A DNA stretch of 64,000 bases from Chelativorans sp. ZYF759 (GTDB lineage: Bacteria; Pseudomonadota; Alphaproteobacteria; Rhizobiales; Rhizobiaceae), in NCBI RefSeq assembly GCF_012911015.1, contig NZ_WVVV01000017.1, positions 21,112-85,111 of the forward strand, read 5' to 3'. Positions 47,622-57,842 of the stretch are shown here, piece by piece; position 1 is the stretch's first letter; every line of letters starts with the position of its first letter. The notes under the pieces were generated by a model, which worked only from the letters and a program-made list of their open reading frames with translations, had not been told where the DNA came from and did not search any database. The position numbers and the translations under genes are program-made.

Positions 47622-48999
47622 ATCCAGAGTCCAGTTCGTATGCCAGAACTGCGGCACCGTGCACGCGCGGTGGGCGGGCAAATGCGATGGCTGTGGCGAG
47701 TGGAACACGCTGGTGGAGGAAGGTTCCGACGGCGGCATCGGCTCCGGGCCGGGCTCGATGCGCTCAGCCCGCAAGGGCAGGTCAGTCGCGCTGACCACGC
47801 TTTCGGGTGAGATCGAGGAAGCGCCGCGCATCGTTTCAGGTATCGGAGAACTCGACCGAGCCACCGGCGGGGGCTTCGTGCGCGGCTCCGCGCTGCTGGT
47901 GGGCGGGGACCCCGGTATCGGGAAGTCCACGCTGCTGACCCAGGCGGCGGCGGCGCTGGCCATGGCCGGTCACCGGGTCGTCTATGTCTCCGGCGAGGAG
48001 GCGGTAGCCCAGATCAGGCTGAGGGCGCAACGTGTGAATGCGGCTTCAGCGCCCGTAGAATTGGCGGCTGAGACCAATGTGGAGGATATCCTTGCCACCA
48101 TCGCCGATGGCAAGCGGCCCGACCTTGTCATCCTGGATTCGGTGCAGACACTCTGGACCGACGCAGCGGATTCGGCGCCGGGCACGGTGACGCAAGTGCG
48201 CGCTTCGGCCCAGAAGATGATCCGCTATGCCAAGTCGACGGGGGCCGCGGTGGTGCTCGTCGGACACGTGACCAAGGAAGGGCAGATCGCCGGACCGCGT
48301 GTCGTCGAGCACATGGTCGATGGCGTACTGTATTTCGAGGGCGAAGGCGGCCACCACTTCCGCATCCTGCGGGCCGTGAAGAACCGCTTCGGTCCGACAG
48401 ACGAAATCGGCGTGTTCGAGATGTCGGACAAGGGCTTGCGTGAAGTAGCCAATCCGTCCGAGCTGTTTCTAGGCGAACGGGCCGCAAAGGCTCCGGGAGC
48501 GGCCGTCTTCGCCGGAATGGAGGGCACGCGGCCCGTCCTGGTCGAGATCCAGACGCTCGTCGCGCCGTCCCCTCTCGGCACGCCTCGGCGGTCGGTGATC
48601 GGCTGGGATGGGGCCCGCCTCTCGATGGTTCTGGCCGTGCTGGAGACCCACTGTGGGGTGCGGTTCGGCTCGCATGACGTCTATCTCAACGTGGCAGGCG
48701 GCTATCGTATTTCCGAACCCGCCGCAGATCTTGCGGTCGCGGCCGCCCTGGTTTCATCGCTGACCGGCCTTGCCCTGCCTGCCGATAGCGTCTATTTCGG
48801 CGAAATCAGCCTGTCGGGGGCTGTGCGGCCGGTTGCGCATGCCCAGCAGCGCCTCAAGGAAGCCGAAAAATTGGGGTTCGGTCAGGCGGTCATCCCGGCT
48901 GGCAGCGAGGAAGCAGTGGCGTCGCAGGCCATCAGTATCTTTCAGCCGGCTATTCTGGCCGATCTCGTCGTGCGTATTGCAGGCAGCAAGCCGGACTAG
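47614..48999 (+). CDS. radA: RadA (Sms), recombination branch-migration ATPase
   Basis: RecA-like DNA-repair helicase, 461 aa from ATG 47614. Domains in order: a CxxC zinc finger CQNCGTVHARWAGKCDGCG (residues about 10-28), Walker A GGDPGIGKSTLL near 98, the diagnostic KNRFGPTDEIGVFEM, and a C-terminal Lon-protease-like domain with DVYLNVAGGYRISEPAADLA. The start lies inside the last codons of alr (8-bp overlap); starts further upstream lie within alr and lack conservation. Confidence 0.97.
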   Translation: MAKSRVQFVCQNCGTVHARWAGKCDGCGEWNTLVEEGSDGGIGSGPGSMRSARKGRSVALTTLSGEIEEAPRIVSGIGELDRATGGGFVRGSALLVGGDPGIGKSTLLTQAAAALAMAGHRVVYVSGEEAVAQIRLRAQRVNAASAPVELAAETNVEDILATIADGKRPDLVILDSVQTLWTDAADSAPGTVTQVRASAQKMIRYAKSTGAAVVLVGHVTKEGQIAGPRVVEHMVDGVLYFEGEGGHHFRILRAVKNRFGPTDEIGVFEMSDKGLREVANPSELFLGERAAKAPGAAVFAGMEGTRPVLVEIQTLVAPSPLGTPRRSVIGWDGARLSMVLAVLETHCGVRFGSHDVYLNVAGGYRISEPAADLAVAAALVSSLTGLALPADSVYFGEISLSGAVRPVAHAQQRLKEAEKLGFGQAVIPAGSEEAVASQAISIFQPAILADLVVRIAGSKPD

Positions 49000-49047
49000 T
49001 ACGAAGCAGACGCGGTGCAATGCCGGTCTCTTGGAGTGGAACAGGGA

Positions 49048-49581
49048 ATGCCGATTACTCTTCTGGACGGAATTCTGATCGGATTCACGCTCGTTTCAGC
49101 GATTCTCGCCATGGTGCGCGGGTTCTCGCGCGAAGTGCTTTCGATCGTGTCCTGGGTCGCGGCCGCTATTGGCGCTTACTATTTCTATCCGCTGGTGCTG
49201 CCCTACCTGCTCCCGCACATCAACAACCAGACACTGGCGCTGGCGGTGGCGGCCGGCATCGTTTTCATTATCGTGCTGATCATCGTGACGATTCTGACCA
49301 TGAAGGTGGCGGATTTCATCATCGATTCGCGCATCGGCGCGCTCGACCGCACGCTGGGGTTCCTCTATGGCGCCGCGCGTGGCGTCCTTGTGGTGGCCGT
49401 CGCCTTCCTGTTCTTCTCATGGCTGGTCGGATCAAATCCGCCGGCCTGGGTGAGCGAGGCCAAATCTCGGCCGCTTTTGGAAGGTATCGGAAACTGGCTC
49501 GAGGGCGTCCTTCCGGACGATCCCGAGCGCTCGATCTTCGATCGTATCCAGCGGCCGGGTGACGAGCCGACTGGAGAATAG
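49048..49581 (+). CDS. cvpA: CvpA-family membrane protein
   Basis: Inner-membrane protein of 177 aa with four predicted helices; named for colicin V production and often next to purF, as here. ATG 49048 starts MPITLLDGILIGFTLVSAIL; the family motif VRGFSREVLSIVSWVAAAIG is clear, as is LDRTLGFLYGAARGVLVV. A short acidic hydrophilic tail follows. Its biochemical role is uncertain; envelope homeostasis has been suggested in enterobacteria. It lies 42 bp before purF. Confidence 0.93.
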   Translation: MPITLLDGILIGFTLVSAILAMVRGFSREVLSIVSWVAAAIGAYYFYPLVLPYLLPHINNQTLALAVAAGIVFIIVLIIVTILTMKVADFIIDSRIGALDRTLGFLYGAARGVLVVAVAFLFFSWLVGSNPPAWVSEAKSRPLLEGIGNWLEGVLPDDPERSIFDRIQRPGDEPTGE

Positions 49582-49623
49582 GGACGCCGCCGGCGATCCC
49601 GCACATAGGCGAGGCAGCCTGCC

Positions 49624-51090
49624 ATGGCGGATATGGATGACACCCCCTTTGCCGGAGGAGACGACCGCTTTCACGACGAGTGCGGCGTCTTTGGTATTTT
49701 CGGTCGCCAGGATGCCGCGGCGATCGTGACACTCGGCCTTCATGCGTTGCAGCATCGTGGGCAGGAGGCGGCCGGCATCGTTTCCTTCGACGGTTCGCAG
49801 TTCCATGTGGAGCGGCATGTCGGCCTCATCGGCGACACCTTCACGAAGCAGGCCGTCATCGACCGGCTATCGGGTACACGCGCTATCGGCCATACCCGCT
49901 ATGCGACCACTGGCGGGTCGGGCCTGCGCAACGTCCAGCCGCTCTTTGCCGAGTTGGCGGAGGGCGGAATTGCCATCGCACACAATGGCAACATCACCAA
50001 CGCCATGACCGTGCAGCGCAACCTGCAGAAACAGGGTGCGATCTTCTCGTCCACATCCGATACAGAGACCATCCTGCATCTCGTGGCGACATCGCGCGAG
50101 CGCGACATCAATTCGCGCTTCATCGAAGCGGTACGGCAACTCGAGGGCGCCTTTTCGCTGGTCGCCCTGACCTCGAAGAAGATGATCGGTTGCCGCGATC
50201 CTTTGGGCATCAGGCCGCTCGTGCTCGGGGATCTCGACGGTGCTTGGATTTTCGCATCCGAGACATGTGCACTCGACATCATCGGCGCCCGCTTCGTGCG
50301 CGACCTCAAGCCCGGCGAGATGGTCGTGGTGACCAAGAACGGGATAGAGAGCCACTTCCCGTTCGAAACCCAGAAATCGCGCTTCTGCATCTTCGAATAT
50401 GTCTATTTCGCGCGCCCTGATTCCTCCGTCGAAGGGCGCAACGTCTATGACGTGCGCAAGGCGATCGGCGCCGAACTGGCACGCGAGAACCCGGTCGATG
50501 CCGATATCGTGGTTCCGGTCCCCGATTCCGGCACGCCCGCGGCGATCGGCTTTGCCCAGGCATCGAACATCCCCTTCGAGCTCGGCATTATCCGAAACCA
50601 CTATGTCGGGCGAACCTTCATCCAGCCGACGGACGCGATCCGTCACATGGGCGTGCGGCTCAAGCACAATGCCAACCGCAAGATGATCGAGGGCAAGCGG
50701 GTGGTGCTGGTCGATGATTCCATCGTGCGCGGAACGACCAGCCAGAAGATCGTGCAGATGGTACGCGACGCTGGCGCCAGCGAAGTCCACATGCGTATAG
50801 CTTCGCCGCCGACGCGCGCCTCCTGCTTCTATGGCGTGGACACGCCCGAAACGGCCAAGCTGCTCGCTTCGCGTATGACCATCGAGGAAATGGCGAGTTT
50901 CATCCGCGTGGATTCTCTGGGTTTCCTGACCATAGATGGCCTTTACCGGGCCGTCGGCGAAGCAGGGCGTGACAACGACAGCCCGCAATATTGCGATGCC
51001 TGCTTCACGCGCGACTATCCCACCCGGCTGACCGACTTCGACGGTGCAGACAATGTGCGCACGCTCTCCGTGCTTGCGGGCGGCGGGTGA
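49624..51090 (+). CDS. purF: PurF, amidophosphoribosyltransferase
   Basis: First enzyme of de novo purine synthesis, forming phosphoribosylamine from PRPP and glutamine. The 488 aa begin with a propeptide; Cys20 in HDECGVFGIFG would become the catalytic N-terminal cysteine. The glutaminase domain shows HALQHRGQEAAGI and GHTRYATTGGSGLRN; the PRPP site is VVLVDDSIVRGTTSQKIV. Cysteines in CFYGVDTP and QYCDACFTRDYP fit the [4Fe-4S] Bacillus-type enzyme. Convergent with gdx at 9 bp. Confidence 0.97.
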   Translation: MADMDDTPFAGGDDRFHDECGVFGIFGRQDAAAIVTLGLHALQHRGQEAAGIVSFDGSQFHVERHVGLIGDTFTKQAVIDRLSGTRAIGHTRYATTGGSGLRNVQPLFAELAEGGIAIAHNGNITNAMTVQRNLQKQGAIFSSTSDTETILHLVATSRERDINSRFIEAVRQLEGAFSLVALTSKKMIGCRDPLGIRPLVLGDLDGAWIFASETCALDIIGARFVRDLKPGEMVVVTKNGIESHFPFETQKSRFCIFEYVYFARPDSSVEGRNVYDVRKAIGAELARENPVDADIVVPVPDSGTPAAIGFAQASNIPFELGIIRNHYVGRTFIQPTDAIRHMGVRLKHNANRKMIEGKRVVLVDDSIVRGTTSQKIVQMVRDAGASEVHMRIASPPTRASCFYGVDTPETAKLLASRMTIEEMASFIRVDSLGFLTIDGLYRAVGEAGRDNDSPQYCDACFTRDYPTRLTDFDGADNVRTLSVLAGGG

Positions 51091-51099
51091 GGCTCCTCT

Positions 51100-51414
51100 T
51101 CAGGAAAGCAGCTTCAACCCTCCTATGCCGGCTACGATCAGCATGATGCAGCCCAGGCGCGCGGCGCTGGCGGGTTCGCCCAGGATCAGGACACCGAACA
51201 GGACCGTTCCCACCGTGCCGATGCCGGTCCATATGGCGTAAGCGGTGCCGAGCGGGAGCGACTTGAGGGCAAGGCCGAGGAAGCCGAGGCTGATCGCCAT
51301 GGCCAGGACGGTTGCGATGGTCGGCACCACGCGCGTGAAGCCCTGCGTGAATTTGAGCCCCACGGCCCAGCCGATCTCGAACATTCCCGCCAATGCAAGG
51401 TAAAGCCACGCCAT
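51100..51414 (-). CDS. gdx: Gdx (SugE)-type guanidinium exporter, SMR family
   Basis: Four-helix small multidrug resistance protein of 104 aa. The Gdx/SugE subgroup is recognised by MAWLYLALAGMFEIGWAVGL, with the membrane Glu near residue 13, then LKFTQGF, ALKSLPLGTAYAIWTGIGTVG and GEPASAARL; this subgroup exports guanidinium. ATG 51414 has GGAG 7 nt upstream; the GTG at 51417 is less favourable. Directly upstream lies a two-hairpin guanidine-II riboswitch candidate, which strongly supports the substrate. Confidence 0.94.
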   Translation of the reverse strand: MAWLYLALAGMFEIGWAVGLKFTQGFTRVVPTIATVLAMAISLGFLGLALKSLPLGTAYAIWTGIGTVGTVLFGVLILGEPASAARLGCIMLIVAGIGGLKLLS

Positions 51415-51439
51415 CACTCATCTCCATCTTCGTGGCGAT

Positions 51440-51486
51440 GAGGTCGTCCTCAACTTTTCGGGGCTGAAACGGCGCGGGTCGTCCCG
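51440..51486 (-). promoter_or_regulatory. Guanidine-II (mini-ykkC) riboswitch candidate controlling gdx
   Basis: On the minus strand two short hairpins with ACGA tetraloops follow each other: CGGG-ACGA-CCCG (51486 to 51475) and GAGG-ACGA-CCTC (51451 to 51440), with a 23-nt linker. Paired stem-loops with ACGR loops are the defining structure of the guanidine-II riboswitch, which typically precedes gdx/sugE. The 3' arm with its flank (CTCATC, 51442 to 51437) can instead pair with GATGAG (51422 to 51417), which would mask part of the GGAG ribosome binding site; ligand binding would release it. That switching model is inferred. Confidence 0.85.
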
Positions 51487-51596
51487 TCCGAGACTTCATC
51501 TAGGTCTTGTCGGCTGAAACGGCAAGCCGGCTGGCTTCCGTCGGCGGCGCAAAGCGTTTATCAGCCTTCGCGACAGACATAAGCAGGGGACACGAC

Positions 51597-52340
51597 ATGA
51601 CCGCTCCAGACCTTTCCGGCCGTACCGCCCTCGTGACAGGCGCCTCGCGCGGCATCGGCTATTTCCTGGCCAAGGAATTGGCGGCTGCCGGCGCGCATGT
51701 GATCGCGGTCGCCCGCACGGTGGGCGGTCTCGAGGAGCTCGACGACGAGATCAAGGCGGCGGGCGGGCAGGCCACGCTGGTGCCGCTCGACCTTGCCGAC
51801 ATGGCCGGTATCGACCGCATCGGCGGGGCGATCAACGACCGCTGGGGCAAACTCGACATCATGATCGCCAACGCCGCGGTGCTGGGCGTCATCGGGCCGA
51901 TCGGCCACATCCAGGCAAAGACCTTCGACAAGGTGATGATGCTGAACGTGACGGCGACATGGCGGCTGATCCGTTCGGTGGACCCGCTGCTGCGCAAGTC
52001 CGATGCCGGCCGAGCCGTGCTGATGTCGTCGGGCGTGGCGCACAGCGCGCGCGCCTTCTGGGCGCCTTACGCCGCTTCCAAGGCCGCTGTGGAGGTCCTG
52101 GCACGGTCCTGGGCGGACGAGACCAAGAACAGTGCGCTGAGGGTCAATTCCGTCAATCCCGGCGCCACCCGCACCGCGATGCGCGCGCAGGCGATGCCGG
52201 GGGAGGATCCGGAAAGCCTGCCGCACGCATCGGAGGTCGCCGCCCGCATGCTGCCTCTGGTCAGCCCGGATCTCCAGGAGACCGGCCGGCTGTTCGACGT
52301 GCGCCAGAACCGGTTTCTGACCTATCACATGCCGGACTGA
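51597..52340 (+). CDS. Short-chain dehydrogenase/reductase, unknown substrate
   Basis: A 247-aa classical SDR. ATG 51597 starts just before the cofactor domain; GRTALVTGASRGIGYFLAKE binds NAD(P), NAAVLG follows, and catalytic residues are Ser in LMSSGVAHS and YxxxK in WAPYAASKAAVE. The C-terminal substrate loop VNPGATRTAMRAQAMPGED is common in FabG-like reductases of unknown role. The longer frame to 51507 overlaps the gdx riboswitch region and is rejected. Convergent with the ABC-2 permease gene, 7 bp away. Confidence 0.9.
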   Translation: MTAPDLSGRTALVTGASRGIGYFLAKELAAAGAHVIAVARTVGGLEELDDEIKAAGGQATLVPLDLADMAGIDRIGGAINDRWGKLDIMIANAAVLGVIGPIGHIQAKTFDKVMMLNVTATWRLIRSVDPLLRKSDAGRAVLMSSGVAHSARAFWAPYAASKAAVEVLARSWADETKNSALRVNSVNPGATRTAMRAQAMPGEDPESLPHASEVAARMLPLVSPDLQETGRLFDVRQNRFLTYHMPD

Positions 52341-52347
52341 GCGAAGC

Positions 52348-53105
<758 letters not shown>

Positions 53106-53109
<4 letters not shown>

Positions 53110-54050
53110 GAGCGGTCCCTCACGATGCTGACGAAGATGTCTTCCAGCGAGCTGCTGCTGGTCTCCAGATCGCGTACCGCGATCCCGGACCGGTTGAGAT
53201 CGGCGAGAAGAGAAGTGATGCCGGTGCGCGCGGCCTGGGTGTCGTAGGTGTAAATCAGGCGCTGGCCCTCATTGGTCAGTTCCAGGTCGTAGCGGCCCAG
53301 AGCCTCGGGCAGGGCCTCGACGGGCTCGCGCAGTTCCAGGGTGAGCTGCTTGCGGCCGAGCTTGCGCATCAGCTCAGACTTCTCCTCGATCAGCAGCATC
53401 TCACCCTTGTTTATGACGCCGATCCGGTCGGCCATCTCTTCGGCCTCCTCGATGTAGTGCGTGGTCAGGATCACGGTGACGCCGGTTTCGCGGAGCTTGT
53501 GGATGAGCTGCCACATGTCCTTGCGCAATTCGACGTCGACGCCGGCGGTCGGCTCGTCGAGGAACAGGATGCGCGGCTCGTGGCTAAGCGCCTTGGCGAT
53601 CATCAAGCGCCGCTTCATCCCGCCGGAGAGTTCGATGACCTTGTTGTCCTTCTTGTCCCACAGGGTGAGGTCGCGGAGGATCTGCTCGATGAGTTTGGGG
53701 TTGGCCGGCTTGCCGAAGAGGCCGCGGCTGAAACTGACGGTCGCCCAGACGGTTTCGAACGATTCCGTATGGAGTTCCTGAGGCACCAGGCCGATCAGGG
53801 ATCGGGCAGCGCGGAAATCGCGCCTTATATCGTGGCCGGCGACCGTGACGGTGCCGGTCGACGGATTGGCGAGCCCGCAGATGATCGAGATCATCGTCGT
53901 CTTGCCGGCGCCGTTGGGACCCAGCAGGGCAAGTATCTCGCTCTCGCGGATCTCCAGATCGACGGACTTCAGTGCCTGGAAACCGTTTTCGTAGGTCTTC
54001 GACAGTCCTGAAACGGAGATGATCGGCGCGGTAATGGATTTTTGGAGCAT
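53106..54050 (-). CDS. ABC exporter ATP-binding protein
   Basis: ATPase partner of the downstream permease, 314 aa. Walker [18 protein letters not shown] near residue 41, Q-loop LIGLVPQEL, signature [18 protein letters not shown], Walker [19 protein letters not shown]-loop [16 protein letters not shown]-terminal extension of about 80 residues matches the DrrA/YadG-type subfamily. It resembles the YadGH pair and is divergent from fabD with a 228-bp spacer in which no other gene is seen. Confidence 0.93.
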
Positions 54051-54278
54051 GGGCTTTTCAGAAATGACGGCGCGTCACAAGGCGCGGCGTGAGAGCAGGG
54101 CAAGAGGCCGGATATAGTGTTCGGTGTCCATGCTTCCAATGGCCCAGCCAGGGTGGCGATCATGCTCCTGCCAGTTTCTTGCCAAGGGTCGATCGAGACG
54201 GGCCCTCTCGTGTTAGCCTTGACTTGCGCGTCCGGCATGCCAAACAGCGGCACGGAAAACAATCCAAGGGAGCAGGCG

Positions 54279-55223
54279 ATGGCCATCGCATTCACCTTTC
54301 CGGGCCAGGGCAGCCAGGCGGTCGGCATGGGCAAGGAACTTGCCGACGCCTTCCCCGAAGCGCGGGCCGTGTTCGATGAAGTCGACGAGGCGTTGGGCGA
54401 AAAGCTGACGACCACGATGTGGGAGGGCCCCGAGGAGACGCTGACGCTCACCGCAAACGCCCAGCCGGCGTTGATGGCCGTATCCATGGCGATCATGCGC
54501 ACGCTGGAGGCCAGAGGTTTCCAGCTGCAGGGCAAGGTCGATTATGTCGCCGGCCACTCGCTCGGCGAATACTCGGCGCTGTGCGCGGCGGGCATGTTCA
54601 CCATCGCCGACACCGCCCGGCTTCTGCGCATTCGCGGCAAGGCGATGCAGCAGGCCGTGCCGGTGGGAGAGGGCGCCATGGCCGCCATCATCGGGCTCGA
54701 ACATGAAGCCGTCGAGGCCGCCTGCGCCGCGGCCTCGACCCAAGGCGGCGTATGCCAGATCGCCAACGACAATGGCGGTGGGCAGATCGTTATCTCCGGC
54801 TCCAAGGAAGCGGTCGAGACCGCCGCCCGCGACTGCACCGAGAAGGGGGCCAAGCGGGCGATCCTGCTGCCGGTTTCCGCGCCGTTCCACTCTTCGCTGA
54901 TGGCGCCGGCCGCCGACGCGATGCGTGTCGCGCTCAGCGAAGCGAGGAAGAAGGCACCGGTCGTGCCGGTCATTTCAAACGTCGTGGTGGAGCCGCTGTC
55001 GGACCCCGAACTCATCGCCGAAAAACTCGTGGAGCAGGTCACCGGACGCGTGCGCTGGCGCGAGACCGTGGAATGGTTTGCGGCCAACGGCGTCACCACG
55101 CTTTACGAAGTGGGTTCGGGCAAGGTGCTGTCCGGCCTGGCGCGGCGCATCGACCGCGACATCGTGACGGTGCCCGTCAATACGCCGGGCGACATCGAAA
55201 CCGTACTCGCTGCGCTGGGCTGA
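54279..55223 (+). CDS. fabD: FabD, malonyl-CoA:ACP transacylase
   Basis: Loads malonyl groups onto ACP for fatty acid synthesis. ATG 54279 has AGGGAG upstream and gives a normal 314 aa; the frame open to 54117 is leader. Motifs: FTFPGQGSQAVGMGKEL at the N-terminus, nucleophile Ser94 in AGHSLGEYSAL, the catalytic His near residue 204 in SAPFHSSLMAP. First gene of the fab cluster, followed 39 bp later by fabG. TTGACT at 54219 could be a -35 element but no good -10 follows. Confidence 0.96.
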   Translation: MAIAFTFPGQGSQAVGMGKELADAFPEARAVFDEVDEALGEKLTTTMWEGPEETLTLTANAQPALMAVSMAIMRTLEARGFQLQGKVDYVAGHSLGEYSALCAAGMFTIADTARLLRIRGKAMQQAVPVGEGAMAAIIGLEHEAVEAACAAASTQGGVCQIANDNGGGQIVISGSKEAVETAARDCTEKGAKRAILLPVSAPFHSSLMAPAADAMRVALSEARKKAPVVPVISNVVVEPLSDPELIAEKLVEQVTGRVRWRETVEWFAANGVTTLYEVGSGKVLSGLARRIDRDIVTVPVNTPGDIETVLAALG

Positions 55224-55262
55224 GCTGGCCGGCGCATTCTTGTTCTGAAGGAAGGGTTACAC

Positions 55263-56000
55263 ATGTTCGAACTGACCGGGCGCAAGGCCCTCGTGACCGG
55301 CGCGACCGGCGGCATCGGCGAGGCCGTGGCACGGATGCTGCATCAGGCCGGCGCGACCGTGGGCCTGCACGGCACCCGGGTAGAGAAGCTGGAAGGCCTT
55401 GCAGCAGAACTCGGCGAGCGCACGAAGATATTCCCCGCCAACCTGTCCGACCGCGACGAGGTCAAGGCGCTCGGACAGAAGGCCGAAGCCGAGCTCGAGG
55501 GCGTGGACATCCTGGTCAACAATGCCGGCATCACCCGCGACGGGCTCTTCGTGCGCATGAGCGACGAGGACTGGGACGCGGTGATCGAGGTCAACCTCAC
55601 CTCGGCCTTTCGCCTGACACGCGAACTTACCCATCCGATGATGCGGCGTCGCTACGGGCGAATCGTCAACATTACTTCGGTCGTGGGGACGACCGGCAAT
55701 CCGGGACAGGCAAACTACTGTGCGTCAAAGGCCGGGCTCGTCGGCTTCACCAAGTCCCTTGCCCAGGAGATCGCTTCGCGCAACGTCACGGTCAATTGCG
55801 TGTCCCCGGGCTTCATCGAATCGGCCATGACCGACAAGCTCAACGAGAAGCAGAAAGACGCCATCATGGGCGCGATTCCCATGCGCCGCATGGGCAGCGG
55901 CGCCGATATTGCCGCGGCCGTTCTCTATCTTGCATCGGAGGGGGCAGGATATGTCACGGGACAGACGCTCCACGTCAACGGCGGCATGGCGATGATCTGA
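55263..56000 (+). CDS. fabG: FabG, 3-oxoacyl-ACP reductase
   Basis: NADPH-dependent SDR that reduces beta-ketoacyl-ACP. The 245 aa show ALVTGATGGIGEAVARML for cofactor binding, LVNNAGITRDGLF, catalytic Ser in NITSVVGTTGNPGQ, and Tyr153-Lys157 in NYCASKAGLVGF, followed by VSPGFIESAMTDKL. Position between fabD and acpP identifies it as the housekeeping enzyme rather than a generic SDR. Confidence 0.96.
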   Translation: MFELTGRKALVTGATGGIGEAVARMLHQAGATVGLHGTRVEKLEGLAAELGERTKIFPANLSDRDEVKALGQKAEAELEGVDILVNNAGITRDGLFVRMSDEDWDAVIEVNLTSAFRLTRELTHPMMRRRYGRIVNITSVVGTTGNPGQANYCASKAGLVGFTKSLAQEIASRNVTVNCVSPGFIESAMTDKLNEKQKDAIMGAIPMRRMGSGADIAAAVLYLASEGAGYVTGQTLHVNGGMAMI

Positions 56001-56218
56001 CCGCCGTCTGGGGCCTTGGAAGGTCAGATCTTTTCGTGTATTGCCGCGCACAACATGGCCCGCGGCGGCCACGGATAGCTTTTCCACGATGGGAAGCATC
56101 AAAATGGCGTGCGGCGAAGGTCGAAAAGCCCGGCCCGCCCGCCAGCATCTTTCAACTTGATTAGCGGCGGACCTGTCGCTAACGAAGGCATCACAACACC
56201 AAGTCGAGGGTTTCCGAA

Positions 56219-56455
56219 ATGAGCGATACCGCAGAACGGGTCAAGAAAATCGTTGTCGAGCATCTGGGCGTCGACGCCGACAAGGTCACTGAAGGTGCAA
56301 GCTTCATCGACGACCTCGGTGCGGACAGCCTGGATACGGTCGAGCTCGTGATGGCTTTCGAAGAAGAGTTCGGCGTCGAAATCCCCGACGATGCAGCCGA
56401 GACGATCCTGACCGTCGGCGACGCGGTCAAGTATATCGAGAAGTCCACCAGCTGA
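56219..56455 (+). CDS. acpP: Acyl carrier protein AcpP
   Basis: A 78-aa acidic carrier protein. Ser37 in [19 protein letters not shown] receives the phosphopantetheine arm. It has its own 218-bp upstream spacer (56001-56218), in which TTGATT at 56157 may be a -35 element; a dedicated strong promoter would suit the high level of ACP, but this is not certain. fabF follows 39 bp downstream. Confidence 0.98.
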   Translation: MSDTAERVKKIVVEHLGVDADKVTEGASFIDDLGADSLDTVELVMAFEEEFGVEIPDDAAETILTVGDAVKYIEKSTS

Positions 56456-56494
56456 GTTGGACGGGCAGCAGTTCGTTCGTCCGGGAGTGAAGCC

Positions 56495-57751
56495 ATGAGA
56501 CGCGTCGTTGTGACGGGCCTGGGCCTGTTGTCGCCGTTTGGCGTCGGCGCAGAGCATGCGTGGAAGCAAATCCTGGCGGGACGAAGTGCAGCCCGACGCA
56601 TCGAGAACTTCGAGGTTGACGATCTTCCCTGCAAGATCGCCAACCCGATCCCCCGGCAGGGCGAAGGTGCCTACAGCCCGGATGATTTTCTGGAGCCCAA
56701 GGACCAGCGCAAGATCGGCGAGTTCATCGTCTACGGCATGGTCGCAGCCGATCTCGCTCTCGCCGATTCCGGCTGGAAGCCCGAAACCGAGGACGAGCGC
56801 TGCGCCGCCGGCGTAATGATCGGTTCGGGCATCGGTGGCATCGAGGGTATCGCGGAAAATACCCTGACGCTCGAGCAACGCGGTCCGCGTCGCATCAGCC
56901 CCTTCTTCATTCCTGGAAACATCATCAATCTGGTTTCGGGACAGGTATCGATCCGGCACGGGCTGAAGGGCCCAAATCACGCCGTGGTCACGGCCTGTTC
57001 GACGGGGGCGCACGCGATCGGCGATGCGGCCCGCCTCATCATGTTCGGCGATGCGGACGTGATGCTTGCCGGCGGCGCCGAAGCGCCGCTGACCCGTCTC
57101 TCCATCGCGGGCTTCTCCGCCTGCAAGGCGTTGTCGACCGCCTATAACGACACGCCCGAAAAGGCTTCGCGCCCCTATGATCGCGATCGTGACGGATTCG
57201 TCATGGGCGAGGGCGCCGGCGTGGTGGTGCTCGAAGAACTCGAGCACGCCAAGGCGCGCGGCGCCAAGATCTATGCCGAAGTCGTGGGCTACGGCATGTC
57301 CGGCGACGCTTTCCACATCACCGCACCGGCCGAAGATGGCGATGGCGCCTATCGCTGCATGGCGGCCGCTTTGAAGCGGGCCGGGGTGACGGCGGCGGAG
57401 GTCGACTACATCAACGCGCACGGCACATCGACCATGGCCGACACGATCGAGCTCGGCGCGGTAGAGCGCCTGGTGGGCGATGCAGCCTCCAAGATCTCGA
57501 TGTCGTCCACCAAATCCTCGATCGGTCACCTGCTGGGTGCCGCGGGCGCGGCCGAAGCGATCTTCTCGGTCCTGGCGATCCGCGACAACATCGCCCCGCC
57601 CACGATCAATCTCGACAACCCAGCCCGCGAAACCGCGATCGATCTCGTGCCAAATCAGTCGCGTGCGCGCCAGATCGACGTGGCCCTGTCGAATTCGTTT
57701 GGCTTCGGCGGCACCAATGCCTCCCTGGTGTTTCAGCGCTATAATGGTTGA
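56495..57751 (+). CDS. fabF: FabF, beta-ketoacyl-ACP synthase II
   Basis: Condensing enzyme that elongates acyl-ACP. The 418-aa thiolase-fold protein has the N-terminal VVVTGLGLLSPFGVG and a complete triad: Cys168 in VVTACSTGAHA, His309 in NAHGTST, His345 in SSIGHLLGAAGA. The terminal NSFGFGGTNASLVF is typical. Order fabD-fabG-acpP-fabF is the standard fatty acid synthesis cluster. Confidence 0.97.
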   Translation: MRRVVVTGLGLLSPFGVGAEHAWKQILAGRSAARRIENFEVDDLPCKIANPIPRQGEGAYSPDDFLEPKDQRKIGEFIVYGMVAADLALADSGWKPETEDERCAAGVMIGSGIGGIEGIAENTLTLEQRGPRRISPFFIPGNIINLVSGQVSIRHGLKGPNHAVVTACSTGAHAIGDAARLIMFGDADVMLAGGAEAPLTRLSIAGFSACKALSTAYNDTPEKASRPYDRDRDGFVMGEGAGVVVLEELEHAKARGAKIYAEVVGYGMSGDAFHITAPAEDGDGAYRCMAAALKRAGVTAAEVDYINAHGTSTMADTIELGAVERLVGDAASKISMSSTKSSIGHLLGAAGAAEAIFSVLAIRDNIAPPTINLDNPARETAIDLVPNQSRARQIDVALSNSFGFGGTNASLVFQRYNG

Positions 57752-57842
57752 TCGCTCGTCGCCGAGCGTTGCAAGCCAGTATTTTAGCCATATTCGCCGC
57801 TAATTTCGCGGGCCGAGGGATATAAGAAGAGCAGCAGACGGG

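Noticed and set aside
51418..51596. Guanidine-I (ykkC) riboswitch upstream of gdx
   Set aside because: The conserved ykkC blocks are not found; the paired ACGA hairpins fit the guanidine-II class instead.
54219..54247. fabD promoter starting at TTGACT
   Set aside because: No acceptable -10 at 16-18 bp, so it was not listed as a feature.
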